Source: Gordonia asplenii (GTDB taxonomy: Bacteria; Actinomycetota; Actinomycetes; Mycobacteriales; Mycobacteriaceae). From it: 64,000 bases of DNA. Shown in pieces: positions 1 through 13,590 of the stretch. The DNA lies in contig NZ_JABBNB010000003.1 in NCBI RefSeq assembly GCF_012933505.1, positions 186,001-250,000 of the forward strand, given 5' to 3'. Position 1 is the first letter of the stretch. Every line of letters starts with the position of its first letter. A program made the position numbers and the translations under genes. The notes under the pieces were generated by a model. The model was not told the DNA's origin. It was given only the letters and a program-made list of their open reading frames with translations, and searched no databases.

Positions 1-1
1 C

Positions 2-373
2 GACCGGCTGCGTCAACTGGCGGTGCTCGACGTGATCATCAACAACGCCGACCGCAAGGGCGGCCATATCCTGCGCACCGACGACGGGCGGCTGTACGGC
101 ATCGACCACGGCATCTGCCTGCACGCCGACGACAAACTGCGCACCGTGCTGTGGGGGTGGGCCGGCGAGCAGATCCCCGCGACGCTGCTCGCCGACGTCG
201 AGCGGCTCGCCGCCAGACTGCGCGACGTCGGGGATCCGCTGCGCGCGCAACTCGCCGCACACCTGACCGCCGTCGAACTCGATGCGCTCGCGGCCCGCTG
301 CGCGGTGCTCGCGGCCGGTGCGATCATGCCGGTGCCGCCGCCGCATCGGCCAATACCGTGGCCGCCGTTCTGA
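2..373 (+). CDS. SCO1664-type PI kinase-like protein, C-terminal part
   Basis: This gene enters from the left edge; 123 codons and the stop are visible. The residues match the C-terminal part of the actinobacterial SCO1664-type family, which is distantly related to phosphatidylinositol 3-/4-kinases. The segment VIINNADRKGGHIL looks like the catalytic loop, and YGIDHGICLHAD looks like the metal-binding DFG-equivalent (here IDHG). The biochemical role of the family is not known. In many Actinobacteria the gene lies directly upstream of mshC, and the same order holds here with a 30-bp gap. The extreme C-terminus is proline-rich. The family call is fairly secure; any substrate would be a guess. 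Confidence 0.75.
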   Translation, partial: DRLRQLAVLDVIINNADRKGGHILRTDDGRLYGIDHGICLHADDKLRTVLWGWAGEQIPATLLADVERLAARLRDVGDPLRAQLAAHLTAVELDALAARCAVLAAGAIMPVPPPHRPIPWPPF

Positions 374-403
374 GCGTTGCGGCCGGGTCATACAGTGGAG
401 ATC

Positions 404-1642
404 ATGCAGTCGTGGTCTTCTCCAACGATTCCCGAGATCACCGGTAATCCACCAGCTCTTCGCCTCTACGACACCGCCGCCCGTCAGGTGCAGCCGGTCA
501 CTCCCGGTCCCGAAGCGACGATGTACGTGTGCGGAATCACCCCGTACGACGCGACGCACATGGGCCACGCCGCAACCTACGTCACCTTCGACACCGTCAA
601 CCGGGTACTGCGTGACCTCGGGCACGAGGTGCACTATGTGCAGAACGTCACCGACGTCGACGATCCGCTGTTCGAACGCGCCGAACGCGACGGCATCGAC
701 TGGCGTGATCTCGGTACCCGGGAGATCCAGCTGTTCCGCGACGACATGGAAGCCCTGCGCGTGCTGCCGCCACGCGAGTACGTCGGGGCGATGGAGACGG
801 TCGGCGAAGTGGTCGAGATGGTCGGCAAACTGCTCGCCAGCGGTGCGGCCTACATCGTCGACGACGCCGAGTTCCCCGACGTCTATCACCGCACCGACGC
901 CACCGAGACCTTCGGCTACGAGTCCGGCTACGACCGGGCGACGATGGAGAAGTTCTTCGCCGAGCGCGGCGGCGACCCGGATCGGGCAGGCAAACGGGAC
1001 ACGCTCGACGCCGTGCTGTGGCGTGCGGAGCGGCCGGGTGAGCCTTCGTGGCCATCGCCGATGGGTCCCGGCCGGCCCGGCTGGCACGTCGAGTGTTCGG
1101 CGATCGCGCTGAACCGGCTCGGTATCGAGTTCGACATCCAGGGTGGCGGCAACGACTTGATCTTCCCGCACCACGAGTTCTCCGCCGCGCACGGTGAGGC
1201 GCTGCACGCCGACCGGCGCTTCGCGCGGCACTACGTGCACACCGGCATGATGGGCCTCGACGGCGAGAAGATGTCGAAGAGCCGCGGCAATCTGGTCTTC
1301 GTTCACAAACTGCGCGAGCAGGGCGTCGACTCCGGTGCCGTGCGGCTGGCACTGCTCGCCGAGCACTACCGCGGCGACCGGATGTGGTCCGACGAGGTGC
1401 TCGACGCCGGGGTGGCCCGGCTGGCACGGTGGCGCGCGGCCGTCGCAGCGTCGTCGGCGCCCACCGCCGACGCCGTGATCGCGCGGGTGCGCCAGCACCT
1501 CGCCGACGATCTCGACACCCCGAAAGCTCTTGCGGCCATTGACGGTTGGGCCGCCGACGTCGCGCTGGGCATCGGATCGGACCCGGATGCGGGTGCCGCC
1601 GTCGCGCAGGTCGTCGACGCATTGCTGGGTGTGAAGCTCTGA
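404..1642 (+). CDS. mshC: L-cysteine:1D-myo-inositol 2-amino-2-deoxy-glucopyranoside ligase MshC
   Basis: MshC is the ATP-dependent ligase that joins cysteine to GlcN-inositol, the third step of mycothiol synthesis in the cytosol. The 412-residue protein is related to cysteinyl-tRNA synthetase. Visible features are [11 protein letters not shown], whose Cys43 is a zinc ligand, the HMGH version of the HIGH motif (residues 52-55), and KMSKS at 289-293. There is no tRNA anticodon-binding domain, as expected for MshC. The ATG at 404 gives the usual N-terminus MQSWSSP; a more upstream start at 377 is less likely. TACAGT (391-396) lies 7 bp before the ATG, which fits a leaderless transcript, although GGAG in the same stretch could act as a ribosome site. 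Confidence 0.95.
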   Translation: MQSWSSPTIPEITGNPPALRLYDTAARQVQPVTPGPEATMYVCGITPYDATHMGHAATYVTFDTVNRVLRDLGHEVHYVQNVTDVDDPLFERAERDGIDWRDLGTREIQLFRDDMEALRVLPPREYVGAMETVGEVVEMVGKLLASGAAYIVDDAEFPDVYHRTDATETFGYESGYDRATMEKFFAERGGDPDRAGKRDTLDAVLWRAERPGEPSWPSPMGPGRPGWHVECSAIALNRLGIEFDIQGGGNDLIFPHHEFSAAHGEALHADRRFARHYVHTGMMGLDGEKMSKSRGNLVFVHKLREQGVDSGAVRLALLAEHYRGDRMWSDEVLDAGVARLARWRAAVAASSAPTADAVIARVRQHLADDLDTPKALAAIDGWAADVALGIGSDPDAGAAVAQVVDALLGVKL

Positions 1643-1683
1643 CACGCTGGCACGCGCCGACGTCGGGTGGATAAAGTCTTTCC

Positions 1684-1992
1684 GTGGCCCAAGCGACCGA
1701 GATCGATCCCGACACCAAAGACGGCGTGTGGACCGTGGTGACTCGCACCTCGACCTACCTGCTCGACTTCGCCGAGATGACATTGCTGCGCGCTCCCGGA
1801 GTCGGCAGCTCCGACGACGAGAACTGGTCGGTCTCCCGGTTGCGCCGCGACTCCGAAGACATTCCGCTGCTGGGCGTGAAGTCGTGCCGGGTCGGCGAGT
1901 CGGCGCAATTCTGGGTCCGCGCCGCCGACGACCCCGACGTGCGAACCTGGCGGATCACGACGCCGGTGGTGTCGATCGAGAAGATCGGCTAG
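1684..1992 (+). CDS. conserved small protein downstream of mshC, function unknown
   Basis: A 102-residue soluble protein starting at GTG 1684. It has no signal peptide or membrane segment. It is rich in acidic residues near the N-terminus and in short beta-like stretches (WTVVTRTSTYLLDF, AQFWVRAADD, WRITTPVVSIEKIG), which suggests a small all-beta fold. TAAAGT (1672-1677) sits 6 bp upstream of the GTG, so the gene probably has its own leaderless promoter rather than depending only on mshC. It faces the P450 gene convergently across a small hairpin. I do not recognise a characterised family. Confidence 0.7.
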   Translation: MAQATEIDPDTKDGVWTVVTRTSTYLLDFAEMTLLRAPGVGSSDDENWSVSRLRRDSEDIPLLGVKSCRVGESAQFWVRAADDPDVRTWRITTPVVSIEKIG

Positions 1993-2016
1993 GTCGGCAA
2001 CCAGCGCAGTGTGAAA

Positions 2017-2035
2017 GGTTACCGCCGCGGTAGCC
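2017..2035. terminator. hairpin between convergent genes
   Basis: GGTTACC and GGTAGCC form a 7-bp stem with one G-U pair around a 5-base loop. It lies between the ends of the small conserved gene on the plus strand and the P450 gene on the minus strand. No T-tract follows on either side, so termination strength is uncertain. Confidence 0.4.
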
Positions 2036-2042
2036 GAGTGGC

Positions 2043-3479
2043 CTACCTGCGCCTGATGTCGATCGGCAGGCCGTCGGCTGGGGTAGGGCCGGTGCCGTAG
2101 GTCATCGCGGGGAAGTAGCCGGCGGGGACCGTCCACTCGAACTGCTGCACCATCTGGTGCATGATCGCCTTGACTTCCATCCCGCCGAAGTACAGGCCGA
2201 TGCATTTGTGCGCACCGCCGCCGAACGGCGCCCAGGCGAAGCGGTGCACCTTGTCTTCGCGGCGCTGCGGCGCGAAGCGATCCGGATCCCACGTCGTCGG
2301 GTTGGGCCACCACTGCGCGAGTTGCATCGTCGCCCAGGGGTTGATCGAGATGACGGTGCCCTTCGGAATGAACTGCCCGACGAGTTCGGTGTCCTTGATC
2401 GCCTTGCGGAACAGCATTCCGACCGGCGCGTTGTAGCGCAGCGTCTCCTTGAAGGCGAGGTCGAGACTCGGCAGGGCGTCGAGATCGTCGTAGTCGAGCG
2501 TCTTCTTATCGAGTGCCAATGATTCGGCGCGCACGCGGTCCTGCCAGGCCGGATCGCGGCCGAGGAAGTAGGTCATCATCGACACCGCGATCGTGCTGGT
2601 GTCATGCGCCGCCATCATCGCGAAGATCATGTGGTTGACGATGTCTTCGTCGGTGAACGTCTCACCTTCCGCACTTTCGCTGTGGCACAGAACACTGAAC
2701 AGGTCGTCGCCCGCCCCGGCGCGGCGGCCGGCGATCTCCGAGCGGAAGAATTCCTGCAGTCGCTCGCGGCCCCGCAGGCCGCGGGCCCACGTTCCGTACT
2801 TGACGTCGGCGCGGATGATGGCTTGCCCGCCGTGGACGGCGGCCTCGAACGCCTGCGCGAGCTCGGCTGCCTGATCGCCGATCTCCACGCCCATGAAGAC
2901 CTCGTTGGCGACGGCGAGCAACATGTCCTTGGCGCGCGTGTAGACGGGGAACGAACTGCTGAGTTCCCACCCGTCCAGCGTCGCGGAGATGCGCGGATTC
3001 ATCAGGTCGAGATAGGCGAGCAACCGCGGGCGACTGAAGGCCTGCTGCAGAATGCGGCGGTGCGCCATGTGCTCGTCGAAATCCATCAGCATGATGCCGC
3101 GCCGAAAGAAGGGGCCGATGATCGGTTCCCAGCCCTGTTCGCTGGAAAAGGCCTTGTCCTTGTTCATCCAGGCCTGCTCGACGGCGGCCGGCCCGACGAC
3201 CTGCACGATCTTCATGCCCAGCGACCCCGACCACGACAGCGGGCCGAACCGCTCATACCGCTCGAGCATGGTCGGCAGCGGATCGGCCAGCGTCTCCAAT
3301 GTGTGCCCGAGAAGTGGCATTCCGTAGTCGCCCATCACCGGCTTGAGATCGGACCCGGCGGGCGGCGCCGCCAGTGGCTCTACCTGCGAGGGATACCGGG
3401 CCGACGCCGCGCCGAGAGTGGTTTGGAATGTCTTCTTCATGTCGGGTAACAGCGACTTCGTCACGGTCGGCAACAGCAC
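2043..3479 (-). CDS. cytochrome P450, CYP136-like
   Basis: A haem monooxygenase of about 478 residues. Numbered from the GTG at 3479, the I-helix oxygen-activation motif AAHDTST lies at 290-296, the K-helix ETLR at 345-348, and the haem-binding loop PFGGGAHKCIG carries the iron-ligand Cys426. The N-terminal half contains QGWEPIIGPFFRRGIMLMDF and DEHMAHRRILQQAF, and the core has IVNHMIFAMMAAHD. These are close to what I recall of mycobacterial CYP136 (Rv3059), which also lies beside a TetR gene. The substrate is unknown, probably a lipid or sterol-like molecule. GAGGAG 5 bp upstream of 3479 favours that start over the GTG at 3497. No redox partner is encoded nearby. Confidence 0.85.
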   Translation of the reverse strand: MLLPTVTKSLLPDMKKTFQTTLGAASARYPSQVEPLAAPPAGSDLKPVMGDYGMPLLGHTLETLADPLPTMLERYERFGPLSWSGSLGMKIVQVVGPAAVEQAWMNKDKAFSSEQGWEPIIGPFFRRGIMLMDFDEHMAHRRILQQAFSRPRLLAYLDLMNPRISATLDGWELSSSFPVYTRAKDMLLAVANEVFMGVEIGDQAAELAQAFEAAVHGGQAIIRADVKYGTWARGLRGRERLQEFFRSEIAGRRAGAGDDLFSVLCHSESAEGETFTDEDIVNHMIFAMMAAHDTSTIAVSMMTYFLGRDPAWQDRVRAESLALDKKTLDYDDLDALPSLDLAFKETLRYNAPVGMLFRKAIKDTELVGQFIPKGTVISINPWATMQLAQWWPNPTTWDPDRFAPQRREDKVHRFAWAPFGGGAHKCIGLYFGGMEVKAIMHQMVQQFEWTVPAGYFPAMTYGTGPTPADGLPIDIRRR

Positions 3480-3504
3480 GGCGACTCCTCGGTTCACGGT
3501 GTTG

Positions 3505-3534
3505 GCACAAAAATGAAAACTTGTTTCTTTTGGC
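3505..3534. promoter_or_regulatory. AT-rich dyad, candidate TetR operator
   Basis: In the 273-bp region between the divergent P450 and TetR genes there is an AT-rich imperfect dyad in otherwise GC-rich DNA. Arms CAAAAATGAAAA and TTTCTTTTGG flank CTTG. It lies about 30 bp upstream of the P450 start and could bind the neighbouring TetR protein. The assignment rests only on symmetry and position. Confidence 0.35.
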
Positions 3535-3752
3535 GACCATACCGAAATTCTTGCGTGACGGATAGATCTCCGCGAGTGTGTTCTGTCGGGTTCTCACCGC
3601 GCCGGTGGGTGGGCGAGGACCGGCCGCGTCGCGGTTGCGACGGATGAATAGTCTGGACTCCGACGTTGCGTACGCCCGCGGGTGCGGGTGTGGCGCTGGT
3701 GAACATTCTCGGGGCGTGCGGCTGACCGCCCGCGTCGAGGCAAGGAGCAGGA

Positions 3753-4382
3753 GTGGACATGGCGATCGGTACGACTGGCCGGCAGCCATCGACCAAGCAG
3801 AGGGCCGGCGCCCGTGCCGAGCACAAGCAGCGCACTCGCACCGCGATCCGCCAGGCCGCGATGAAACTGTTTGCCGCGCAGGGGTATGCCAAGACGACGG
3901 TGGAACAGATCGCCGAAGAGGCGCAGGTCTCGCACACCACCTTCTTCCGCTATTTCGGATCAAAGGAACTGGTCGTCATCTCCGACGACCTGCACGATGA
4001 GGTGATTGAGGCATTCGAGTCGATCGAACCTGGGCTGTCGCATTTCGACCTCGTGCGCCGCATGGTCTCGACGATGTACACCACGGCGGCCAACGACCCG
4101 TGGGCCAGCGACCCCGCGCGGATGGCGCTCATCCGCTCCGAACCGGCTTTGCACACCCGCTACAGCCTGGAGGCCGATCAATCGATTTCCGATGCGGCGC
4201 AAATGATTTCGGACTACACCGGCGTCGGCGTGGACGACCTGCGCCTCAAAACGTTCATCTGGGCGGTCGCCGGAGTTCTCTTTCACATTTCCGAGGACAC
4301 CGCCGACCCGATGGAGCCGGGCACGCTGGACACCCTGATGGCGGCCATCGACCTGTTGGAAGCCGGGCTCCCGCTGCGCTGA
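3753..4382 (+). CDS. TetR family regulator beside the P450 gene
   Basis: A 209-residue TetR-type repressor. The N-terminal helix-turn-helix occupies roughly residues 30-75 and contains TTVEQIAEEAQVSHTTFFRYF followed by the typical SKELV. The remaining alpha-helical part is the ligand and dimerisation domain and gives no clear clue to the ligand. AAGGAG (3742-3747) precedes the GTG at 3753; an ATG at 3759 is a possible alternative. It is transcribed away from the P450 gene, and the same TetR/CYP136 pairing is known in mycobacteria, so it most likely controls the P450. It may also act on the convergent exporter gene, whose 3' end is only 31 bp away. Confidence 0.88.
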   Translation: MDMAIGTTGRQPSTKQRAGARAEHKQRTRTAIRQAAMKLFAAQGYAKTTVEQIAEEAQVSHTTFFRYFGSKELVVISDDLHDEVIEAFESIEPGLSHFDLVRRMVSTMYTTAANDPWASDPARMALIRSEPALHTRYSLEADQSISDAAQMISDYTGVGVDDLRLKTFIWAVAGVLFHISEDTADPMEPGTLDTLMAAIDLLEAGLPLR

Positions 4383-4413
4383 GCTCGGCCGGAGTGAAAC
4401 AGGCGCAGCCACG

Positions 4414-8161
<3,748 letters not shown>

Positions 8162-8165
<4 letters not shown>

Positions 8166-9019
8166 CCACCGACCTCGATGCGATCAACGCCGACGGCTCC
8201 GATGCCCCTGACTCCGCTGACGCGGCGACGCGTGATGCCGGCACGTCGGTGACGCCGACGCCCGAGGAGTTCGCCGGATACGACGATCTGCCGTCGGTGG
8301 CGAAGGCAGGCTCCGACGGCCCACGGCTGCCGCGGTTCGACGGTGACGTCTCGGCGCTGCCCGACCGCGCCTGCTGGGCGCTGCAGAATCTGCTGACCCG
8401 CCGCCACATCAGCGGCGAACAGCAACCGCAGCTGTGGAGCTGGGTCAGCCAATACCGCGACGAACTGCGGGTGCGACTGTCCGAGCTCGACCTGCGGCTG
8501 CGCGTCGTCGACGAGCTCGAGGTGGCGTTCGTCGAGCAGGCTGGATATGAATCACGTTGGGGCCGAAGGATTCTCAAGCGCGAGACGATCCACACCTATG
8601 ACGCGATCCTGGCGCTGCACCTGGCCAAGTACCTACGCGCCGCACGCAACGAGCACGTCCTGATCACTCGCGAAGACATCCACGAGATGTTCGCCGGCGT
8701 CACCAACACGATCGATCGCGACCTCGCCCAGTTCGACAAGCGCATCGACCACGCCATCGACAAGATGGTGGAACTGGCCTTCCTGCGCGGGCACCGTGAC
8801 GACCCGGACACCTTCACCGTCAGTCCGGTCATCTCGGCGGTCATGACGGCGTCGGTGATCAGCGATCTGCAACGGGAGTTCGAGCAGTTCATCGGCTCCG
8901 GCGAGGAGGGGGCGCAACCGCCGGACGGCGTCGACGCCGAGCGCTACGAGGACGACGCCGATTCGGAGGACGCCGACTCCGACTCCGACGACGCCGAAGA
9001 CGAGGAGGACGAGTGGTGA
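8162..9019 (+). CDS. jetB: JetB/MksE KITE subunit (DUF4194) with acidic tail
   Basis: A 285-residue KITE-type subunit that in the family forms a dimer of winged-helix proteins on the kleisin. Seen: [20 protein letters not shown] near the start of the domain, [39 protein letters not shown] and [20 protein letters not shown], all typical of DUF4194. Both ends are unusual. The first 60 residues are acidic and probably disordered, and the last 35 or so are almost entirely Asp, Glu and Ser, ending in EDEEDEW. The GTG start overlaps the jetA stop, and the jetB stop overlaps the start of jetC, so the three subunits are translationally coupled. Confidence 0.9.
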
Positions 9020-12000
9020 GCAGTGCGCAGCGCGGCTCCGACGTCGATCAATACCGGTTGTCCAGGTTGCAGTTGATCAACTGGGGCGTGTTCGACGGCT
9101 ATCACACGATTCCGTTCAGCGCGGGCGGCTCGTTGATCACCGGGTCGTCGGGCAGCGGCAAGTCGTCGTTGCTCGATGCCATTTCGCTGGCATTCCTGCC
9201 CGATCATCGACGCAATTTCAACGCCTCCGGCGATGCGACGGCGGCAGGGTCGTCGAGCGGGAAACGCACCGTCGGAAAATACGTCCGCGGGGCGTGGGGG
9301 GAGCGTCGCGACGGCACTAATGCGACCCGCGAGGTGATGTATCTGCGTGGCACCGGACCGGCGTGGGCGGCGATCTCGGTGACGTACACGTCGACGTCGG
9401 GTACGGCGATCACGGGTCTCGTGCTCAAATGGCTCGCGGCCGGGAAGATGACCGACGCGCACAGTTCGTACTTCATCTACGACGGCGACGCCGACATCGT
9501 CGAGGTGTGCAATGCCTGGGCCGCGGGCAATTACAGCCCGTCGATCTTTCGGGAGCGAGGGTGGCGCGGCGGCCCGGGCGAGGGCAAGTACCTGGCGACG
9601 CTGTACTCCTTGATCGGCATCCGCGGCTCCGACGCCGCCCAGCAGCTCCTCGGCAAGGCCAAGTCGCTCAAGAGTGTCGGTGGGCTGGGACAGTTCGTGC
9701 GGGAATTCATGCTCGACGCCCCGACGAGCATCGTCGGGATCAAAGACGCGCTCGAACAGATCGACCCGCTCGTCGAGGCCCGCGAACTGCTCGACGTCGC
9801 CCGTCGCAAACGAACGATCCTGGGAAATATCGCGGCGGTGCAGGAGCGCTACGCCACCGAGGCGGCCACCTTCACCGTCCTCGACACGATCGATTCCGGC
9901 ACGGTGCGCTCCTACATCAACAATCTTCGGTTGCTCAACGCCGAGCCCGAGGTCGCGGACCTCGACGAGCAGATCGCCCGTCTCGACGGCGAGTTGGCGG
10001 CGCTGACCGCGCAACACGATCAGCTGCGGTCGGACCATTCCCATCTGCTGTCGCGGATCGCGACGTCGACCGGCGATCTTGCACCGCTGCAGGAACAGTT
10101 GTCTACGGCGCAGCGGACCGCCAGCGAGACCTCCGCGCGGCGATCCTCCTACGAGGACAAGATCACCGCGCTGGGTTTCGCCGCACCCGACGAGGCCGGG
10201 GAGTTCTGGTCGCTGCGCGAGGAGCTGATCGGCGAGGCCACCGTGATCGACGGCCAACTCGACGCGGGCAAGGGACATTTCGCGGAGCTGCTCGCCGCCG
10301 AGGTCGCCGCACGTAGTCGCCGCGACGGCGCGCGAGACGAGATGAGCCGGGTACAGCAGGCCGGTTCGGCGTTGCCGCGCGCCGAACACGAGATGCGACG
10401 AATCCTCGCCAACGCCTTGCAGATCGACGAGTCGGAACTGCGCTATGTGGCCGAGCTCGTCGAATTGCATCCCGACGAGGAACGTTGGCGACTGGCCGTG
10501 GAGAAGGTGCTGCGCGGCGCCGGACTGCGACTCCTCGTGCCGGACAGGCATTTTCGGGCCGCGCTGCGCTATGTCAACAATCACGACATGCGCGGTCGCA
10601 TCCAGATTCACCATGCCGAGCACCGCGCCATGCCGGTGCCCGAGGCGGGCACCCTGGGCGCCACGTTGCGTGCCGTCGACCCCGACCATCCTTGTGCCGC
10701 AGAGGCATTGACGATTCTGGCCAAGCTCGGCAACTATGTCTGCGTCGATTCACCCGCCGACTTCGTCGGCCACCCCAAGGCTGTCACCGATCAGGGGCTG
10801 CGCAAAGACTCGGCCAAGTTGGCCGTCAAGGACGACCGGCAGCCGCTGCGCGCGTCGCAGTACATCTTCGTCGGGAACGTCGAGGCGAAGATCACCGCAT
10901 TGCGCGAGGAGCTCGAGGCCGACCAGTGGGCCTACGACGTCGCCCGTGAGGCGACGGCGGAACTCGACGCCGACCGCACGCAGAAACAGCAGCGGCGCGA
11001 TGCGTATCGTCGCGTCGGAGAACAGTTCACGCAGTGGAGCGAGATCGACACCGACACCGCCGACGAGCGCCTCGACCAGTTGACCGAGCAGTACGAGCTG
11101 CTGATGGCCGACAACCCCGACGTCGAAGCGTTACAGCGCAAGGCCGAAGACATCTGGGAGCAGGTGCGGGCAGCCATTTCGCAGGCGGCACTGGTGCGCG
11201 ACAAGATTTCGCGTCACGACGACCGTCGCACCCAGTTGCTCGACCTGATGGACCGGATCACCTTCGACGAGATCCTGCCGCAGACGCAGGGCACACTCGA
11301 CGGCTTCCGCGCGGAGACCACGGCGTCGCTCGACGTCCTGGCGCCCGAGCCCTACCGCCAGGAAATGCTGAAAGCCGTTGCGAAAGACCGAGATCGGATG
11401 CGGTCGGATGCTCGACGCTCCCGTGACGAGCTGACTCGCATCCTCGACACCTACGACGACGAGTTCCCCGACGCCATCCCGAACGACGGTGAGGACTTCG
11501 ACGAGCGGGTGTACGACTATGTCTCGGTGAGCCGACGGATCGACGAGCGCGAGCTCCCGGCCGCCTACGAGCGGATGCGGCGGTTGATCACCGAACAGGC
11601 ACCGGGCGCGATCCTCGGTCTGCACATGGCGGCCGACGCCGAAGAGCGGCGGATCGTCGAGCAGATCGAGCGCGTCAACACCGGGCTGTCGTCGGTCGCC
11701 TTCAATCGGGGAACCCGGCTGCGCTTGGTTCCCGGGCGCAAACACCTTGCGGCCGTCGCCGAACTGACCGAGCGCGCGAAGCTCATCTCAGCCCGAACCA
11801 CGGCGGTGAGTTTCGGTGATGAGCAGGCGATCCTCGAGCAGTACGCCGACATCCTGCTGCTGCGCGAACGCCTCGCCGGCGCGACCCCCGAGGACCGCAG
11901 CTGGACCCGCGACGCCCTCGACGTCCGCAACCGATTCGACTTCTACTGCGAGGAGCACGACGCGTCGAGCGGCGAGGTGATCCGCACCTACAGCAATGCG

Positions 12001-12378
12001 GGCGACAACTCCGGCGGCGAGCAGGAGAAGCTGATGGCGTTCTGCCTGGCCGGTGCGCTGAGCTTCAACCTGGCCAGCCCGAACGGTACCGACAATCGGC
12101 CGATCTTCGCGCAACTGATGCTCGACGAAGCGTTCTCGAAGTCGGATCCGCAGTTCGCCCAGCAGGCGCTCAGCGCCTTCCGCAAATTCGGTTTCCAACT
12201 GATCATCGTTGCGACAGTACAGAATACGAGCACCATCCAGCCCTACGTCGACAACGTGATCATGGTGTCCAAGAGTGAGGCCGGTCAAGATTGCCAGCCG
12301 GTGGCGACGGCGATGTCGACGTCGATCCGAGAATTCTCCGACCTGCGCCGGGGGAGCGGATCACAACTGCCGGTGTAG
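9013..12378 (+). CDS. jetC: JetC/MksB SMC-like ATPase
   Basis: A 1121-residue SMC-like ATPase, the DNA-translocating motor of MksBEF/Wadjet complexes. It begins with [20 protein letters not shown], as is usual for this branch. Walker A is GSSGSGKSS (residues 44-52). Two coiled-coil arms surround a hinge region at about 490-620, and the C-terminal head has the signature NSGGEQEK (about 999-1006) and Walker B LMLDEA with D1038 and E1039. All ATPase residues are intact, so the protein should be active. GAGGAG precedes two adjacent GTG codons (9013 and 9016). The known fourth gene, jetD (DUF2220 TOPRIM nuclease), normally follows or overlaps here but is absent. Confidence 0.92.
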   Translation: MVSSAQRGSDVDQYRLSRLQLINWGVFDGYHTIPFSAGGSLITGSSGSGKSSLLDAISLAFLPDHRRNFNASGDATAAGSSSGKRTVGKYVRGAWGERRDGTNATREVMYLRGTGPAWAAISVTYTSTSGTAITGLVLKWLAAGKMTDAHSSYFIYDGDADIVEVCNAWAAGNYSPSIFRERGWRGGPGEGKYLATLYSLIGIRGSDAAQQLLGKAKSLKSVGGLGQFVREFMLDAPTSIVGIKDALEQIDPLVEARELLDVARRKRTILGNIAAVQERYATEAATFTVLDTIDSGTVRSYINNLRLLNAEPEVADLDEQIARLDGELAALTAQHDQLRSDHSHLLSRIATSTGDLAPLQEQLSTAQRTASETSARRSSYEDKITALGFAAPDEAGEFWSLREELIGEATVIDGQLDAGKGHFAELLAAEVAARSRRDGARDEMSRVQQAGSALPRAEHEMRRILANALQIDESELRYVAELVELHPDEERWRLAVEKVLRGAGLRLLVPDRHFRAALRYVNNHDMRGRIQIHHAEHRAMPVPEAGTLGATLRAVDPDHPCAAEALTILAKLGNYVCVDSPADFVGHPKAVTDQGLRKDSAKLAVKDDRQPLRASQYIFVGNVEAKITALREELEADQWAYDVAREATAELDADRTQKQQRRDAYRRVGEQFTQWSEIDTDTADERLDQLTEQYELLMADNPDVEALQRKAEDIWEQVRAAISQAALVRDKISRHDDRRTQLLDLMDRITFDEILPQTQGTLDGFRAETTASLDVLAPEPYRQEMLKAVAKDRDRMRSDARRSRDELTRILDTYDDEFPDAIPNDGEDFDERVYDYVSVSRRIDERELPAAYERMRRLITEQAPGAILGLHMAADAEERRIVEQIERVNTGLSSVAFNRGTRLRLVPGRKHLAAVAELTERAKLISARTTAVSFGDEQAILEQYADILLLRERLAGATPEDRSWTRDALDVRNRFDFYCEEHDASSGEVIRTYSNAGDNSGGEQEKLMAFCLAGALSFNLASPNGTDNRPIFAQLMLDEAFSKSDPQFAQQALSAFRKFGFQLIIVATVQNTSTIQPYVDNVIMVSKSEAGQDCQPVATAMSTSIREFSDLRRGSGSQLPV

Positions 12379-12639
12379 CGGGTGGGGTTTCCGAGCTGAA
12401 GCGAGGAACCCCGCTTCTCCGAGTGCCGAGGCAAGGCGTCGTGCTGAAGTAAACGAGCGCGGGTGTGAGTTCGCGGGGCCGGTGACCGCGAGGAACGAGT
12501 TAGTCGGGTTCACCAGTCGCACCACCATCGGAGCTACGCCCGCTGCGCGATCCCGCCGCCGACAACGACCTGCCATGGCAACAGCAACGTCCCACTTACC
12601 AGTATTCAAAATGCAATCGTTTGTAATACATTGGAGTAC
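12379..12639. other. spacer between jetC and the toxin-antitoxin pair
   Basis: These 261 bases contain no supportable gene. I compared the short open frames on both strands with what is expected of JetD and saw no TOPRIM or DUF3322-like segment. A stretch near 12485-12515 weakly resembles the GGTTGAGCC-type repeat found elsewhere in the window. The last 40 bases are distinctly AT-rich and contain an imperfect dyad around 12622-12640, which could be the promoter and operator of the toxin-antitoxin pair. Confidence 0.4.
12384..12412 (+). terminator. hairpin after jetC
   Basis: GGGGTTTCC and GGAACCCC form an imperfect GC-rich stem about 5 bp after the jetC stop. There is no U-tract, which is common in actinobacteria. 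It marks the probable end of the jetABC transcript and argues that no further operon gene follows. Confidence 0.4.
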
Positions 12640-12944
12640 GTGGCGGAACTCTTCGATCTGGACCTTCTTGATGGAGACGACCCGTTCGAGATCGACGTTC
12701 AGGCCGCGCACCTGTTCAAACATCCCGCTTGGGCATCGAAGACATCCGCGACGCCTGGGCTTCTGACCCCATATTTTATCCCGCGAAACCGCCCGCACAC
12801 TGGCTGATGGTCGCCGAGGTTCACGGCCAGGTCCTCATGGTGCCCCTAGCCCCATCCCGAGACGCGGACCTGACCAAATGCCGGCCCATCGGCTGTTACC
12901 AAGCGTCCAAACACCTCGCCGACCAGTACCGGAGAGACCGATGA
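12640..12944 (+). pseudogene. BrnT-like toxin gene with a -1 frameshift
   Basis: Two overlapping frames together read as one small toxin-like protein. The first frame (from GTG 12640) gives VAELFDLDLLDGDDPFEIDV and then QAAHLFKHP. The second frame continues with LGIEDIRDAWASDPIFYPAK, then PPAHWLMVAEVHGQVLMVPL, and ends at 12944. The join falls at about 12724-12729, where one missing base would restore KHP-G-LGIEDI. The KH...GI(E/F)DI arrangement is that of BrnT-type RNase toxins. GGAG (12633-12636) precedes the GTG. The stop overlaps the next gene's ATG. Either the toxin is broken, the frame is shifted during translation, or there is a sequencing error. Confidence 0.6.
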
Positions 12945-13162
12945 ATCAACCCATGACCCCCGACGAGGAATACAACTTCTACGCACGTCCCGAGAACCAG
13001 GAACCGCAGGGCCCCGGACGGCGACGGCTCACGGCCACCGTACCCGTCCGCGTCTCGGCCGACCTCCTCGAGAAGATCCGCGCAGCAGCCGCCGCAGACG
13101 ACCGATCCGTCTCGGCTTGGATTCGACGCGTCGTCGAGCACGAACTCCGCGATTCCGCCTGA
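12941..13162 (+). CDS. ribbon-helix-helix antitoxin, BrnA/CopG-like
   Basis: A 73-residue protein whose C-terminal half is a ribbon-helix-helix DNA-binding domain: a strand TATVPVRVSADLLEKIR followed by helices ending in SVSAWIRRVVEHEL. The N-terminal part (MTPDEEYNFYARPENQEPQG) is the region that would wrap the toxin. The ATG overlaps the toxin stop by 4 bp (ATGA) and is preceded by GGAGAG (12931-12936), so translation is coupled. The order toxin then antitoxin is that of BrnTA systems. The antitoxin is intact although the toxin frame is shifted. It probably binds the AT-rich dyad upstream of the toxin. Confidence 0.75.
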   Translation: MNQPMTPDEEYNFYARPENQEPQGPGRRRLTATVPVRVSADLLEKIRAAAAADDRSVSAWIRRVVEHELRDSA

Positions 13163-13590
13163 ACGTCGTGCGTAAAGCGAGACATTGGCCCCCAGCTGGC
13201 CCGACGCTCGACTTACGGTGCCGATGTGACCTACTCCCACTGGAACGTCGCATCTAGGTTATCGGGTACAACTGCCGAGGTTTGGGTGTTGTGGTTGTCC
13301 ATGACCGCCACGTCCACCTCGTTTCCTCGCACACACCCGCCGTCAACGGCGAGGTGTCCGCGAGTACACGAGGTGAACCGTTCACGGGCGTTTCCACTCA
13401 CCCGCGAGACGTTGACACGCGCGCACCTGGTGTTGAGGTTCTGCTGAGTGTGATCCGCCGGGCCGACTGCACTGACGCTGAAGTCTGCCTGCTCAGCGGT
13501 GGTGGGGTGAATGTTCCCTCGGCGCCGGTGACGGGGCAGAGTGCAATCACCCGAGTGCGGCCTGTCTTTCTGGCGGCGAGTCGTCGACCC
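13163..13590. other. intergenic stretch without recognised genes
   Basis: 428 bases between the antitoxin and the lysE stop. Frames of up to about 75 codons begin here, and a longer one runs on into DNA antisense to the exporter, but none has a recognisable domain or ribosome site. No repeat, tRNA or insertion-sequence end was found. It may be eroded accessory DNA at the right border of the jetABC/TA block. Confidence 0.4.

Noticed and set aside
8944-10689. Long minus-strand frame opposite jetB and jetC
   Set aside because: Low-complexity product without motifs; the plus-strand SMC gene explains the stretch.
12379-13590. Searched for a jetD gene or fragment after jetC
   Set aside because: Neither strand showed TOPRIM or DUF3322-like segments; what is present is a toxin-antitoxin pair and unassigned DNA.
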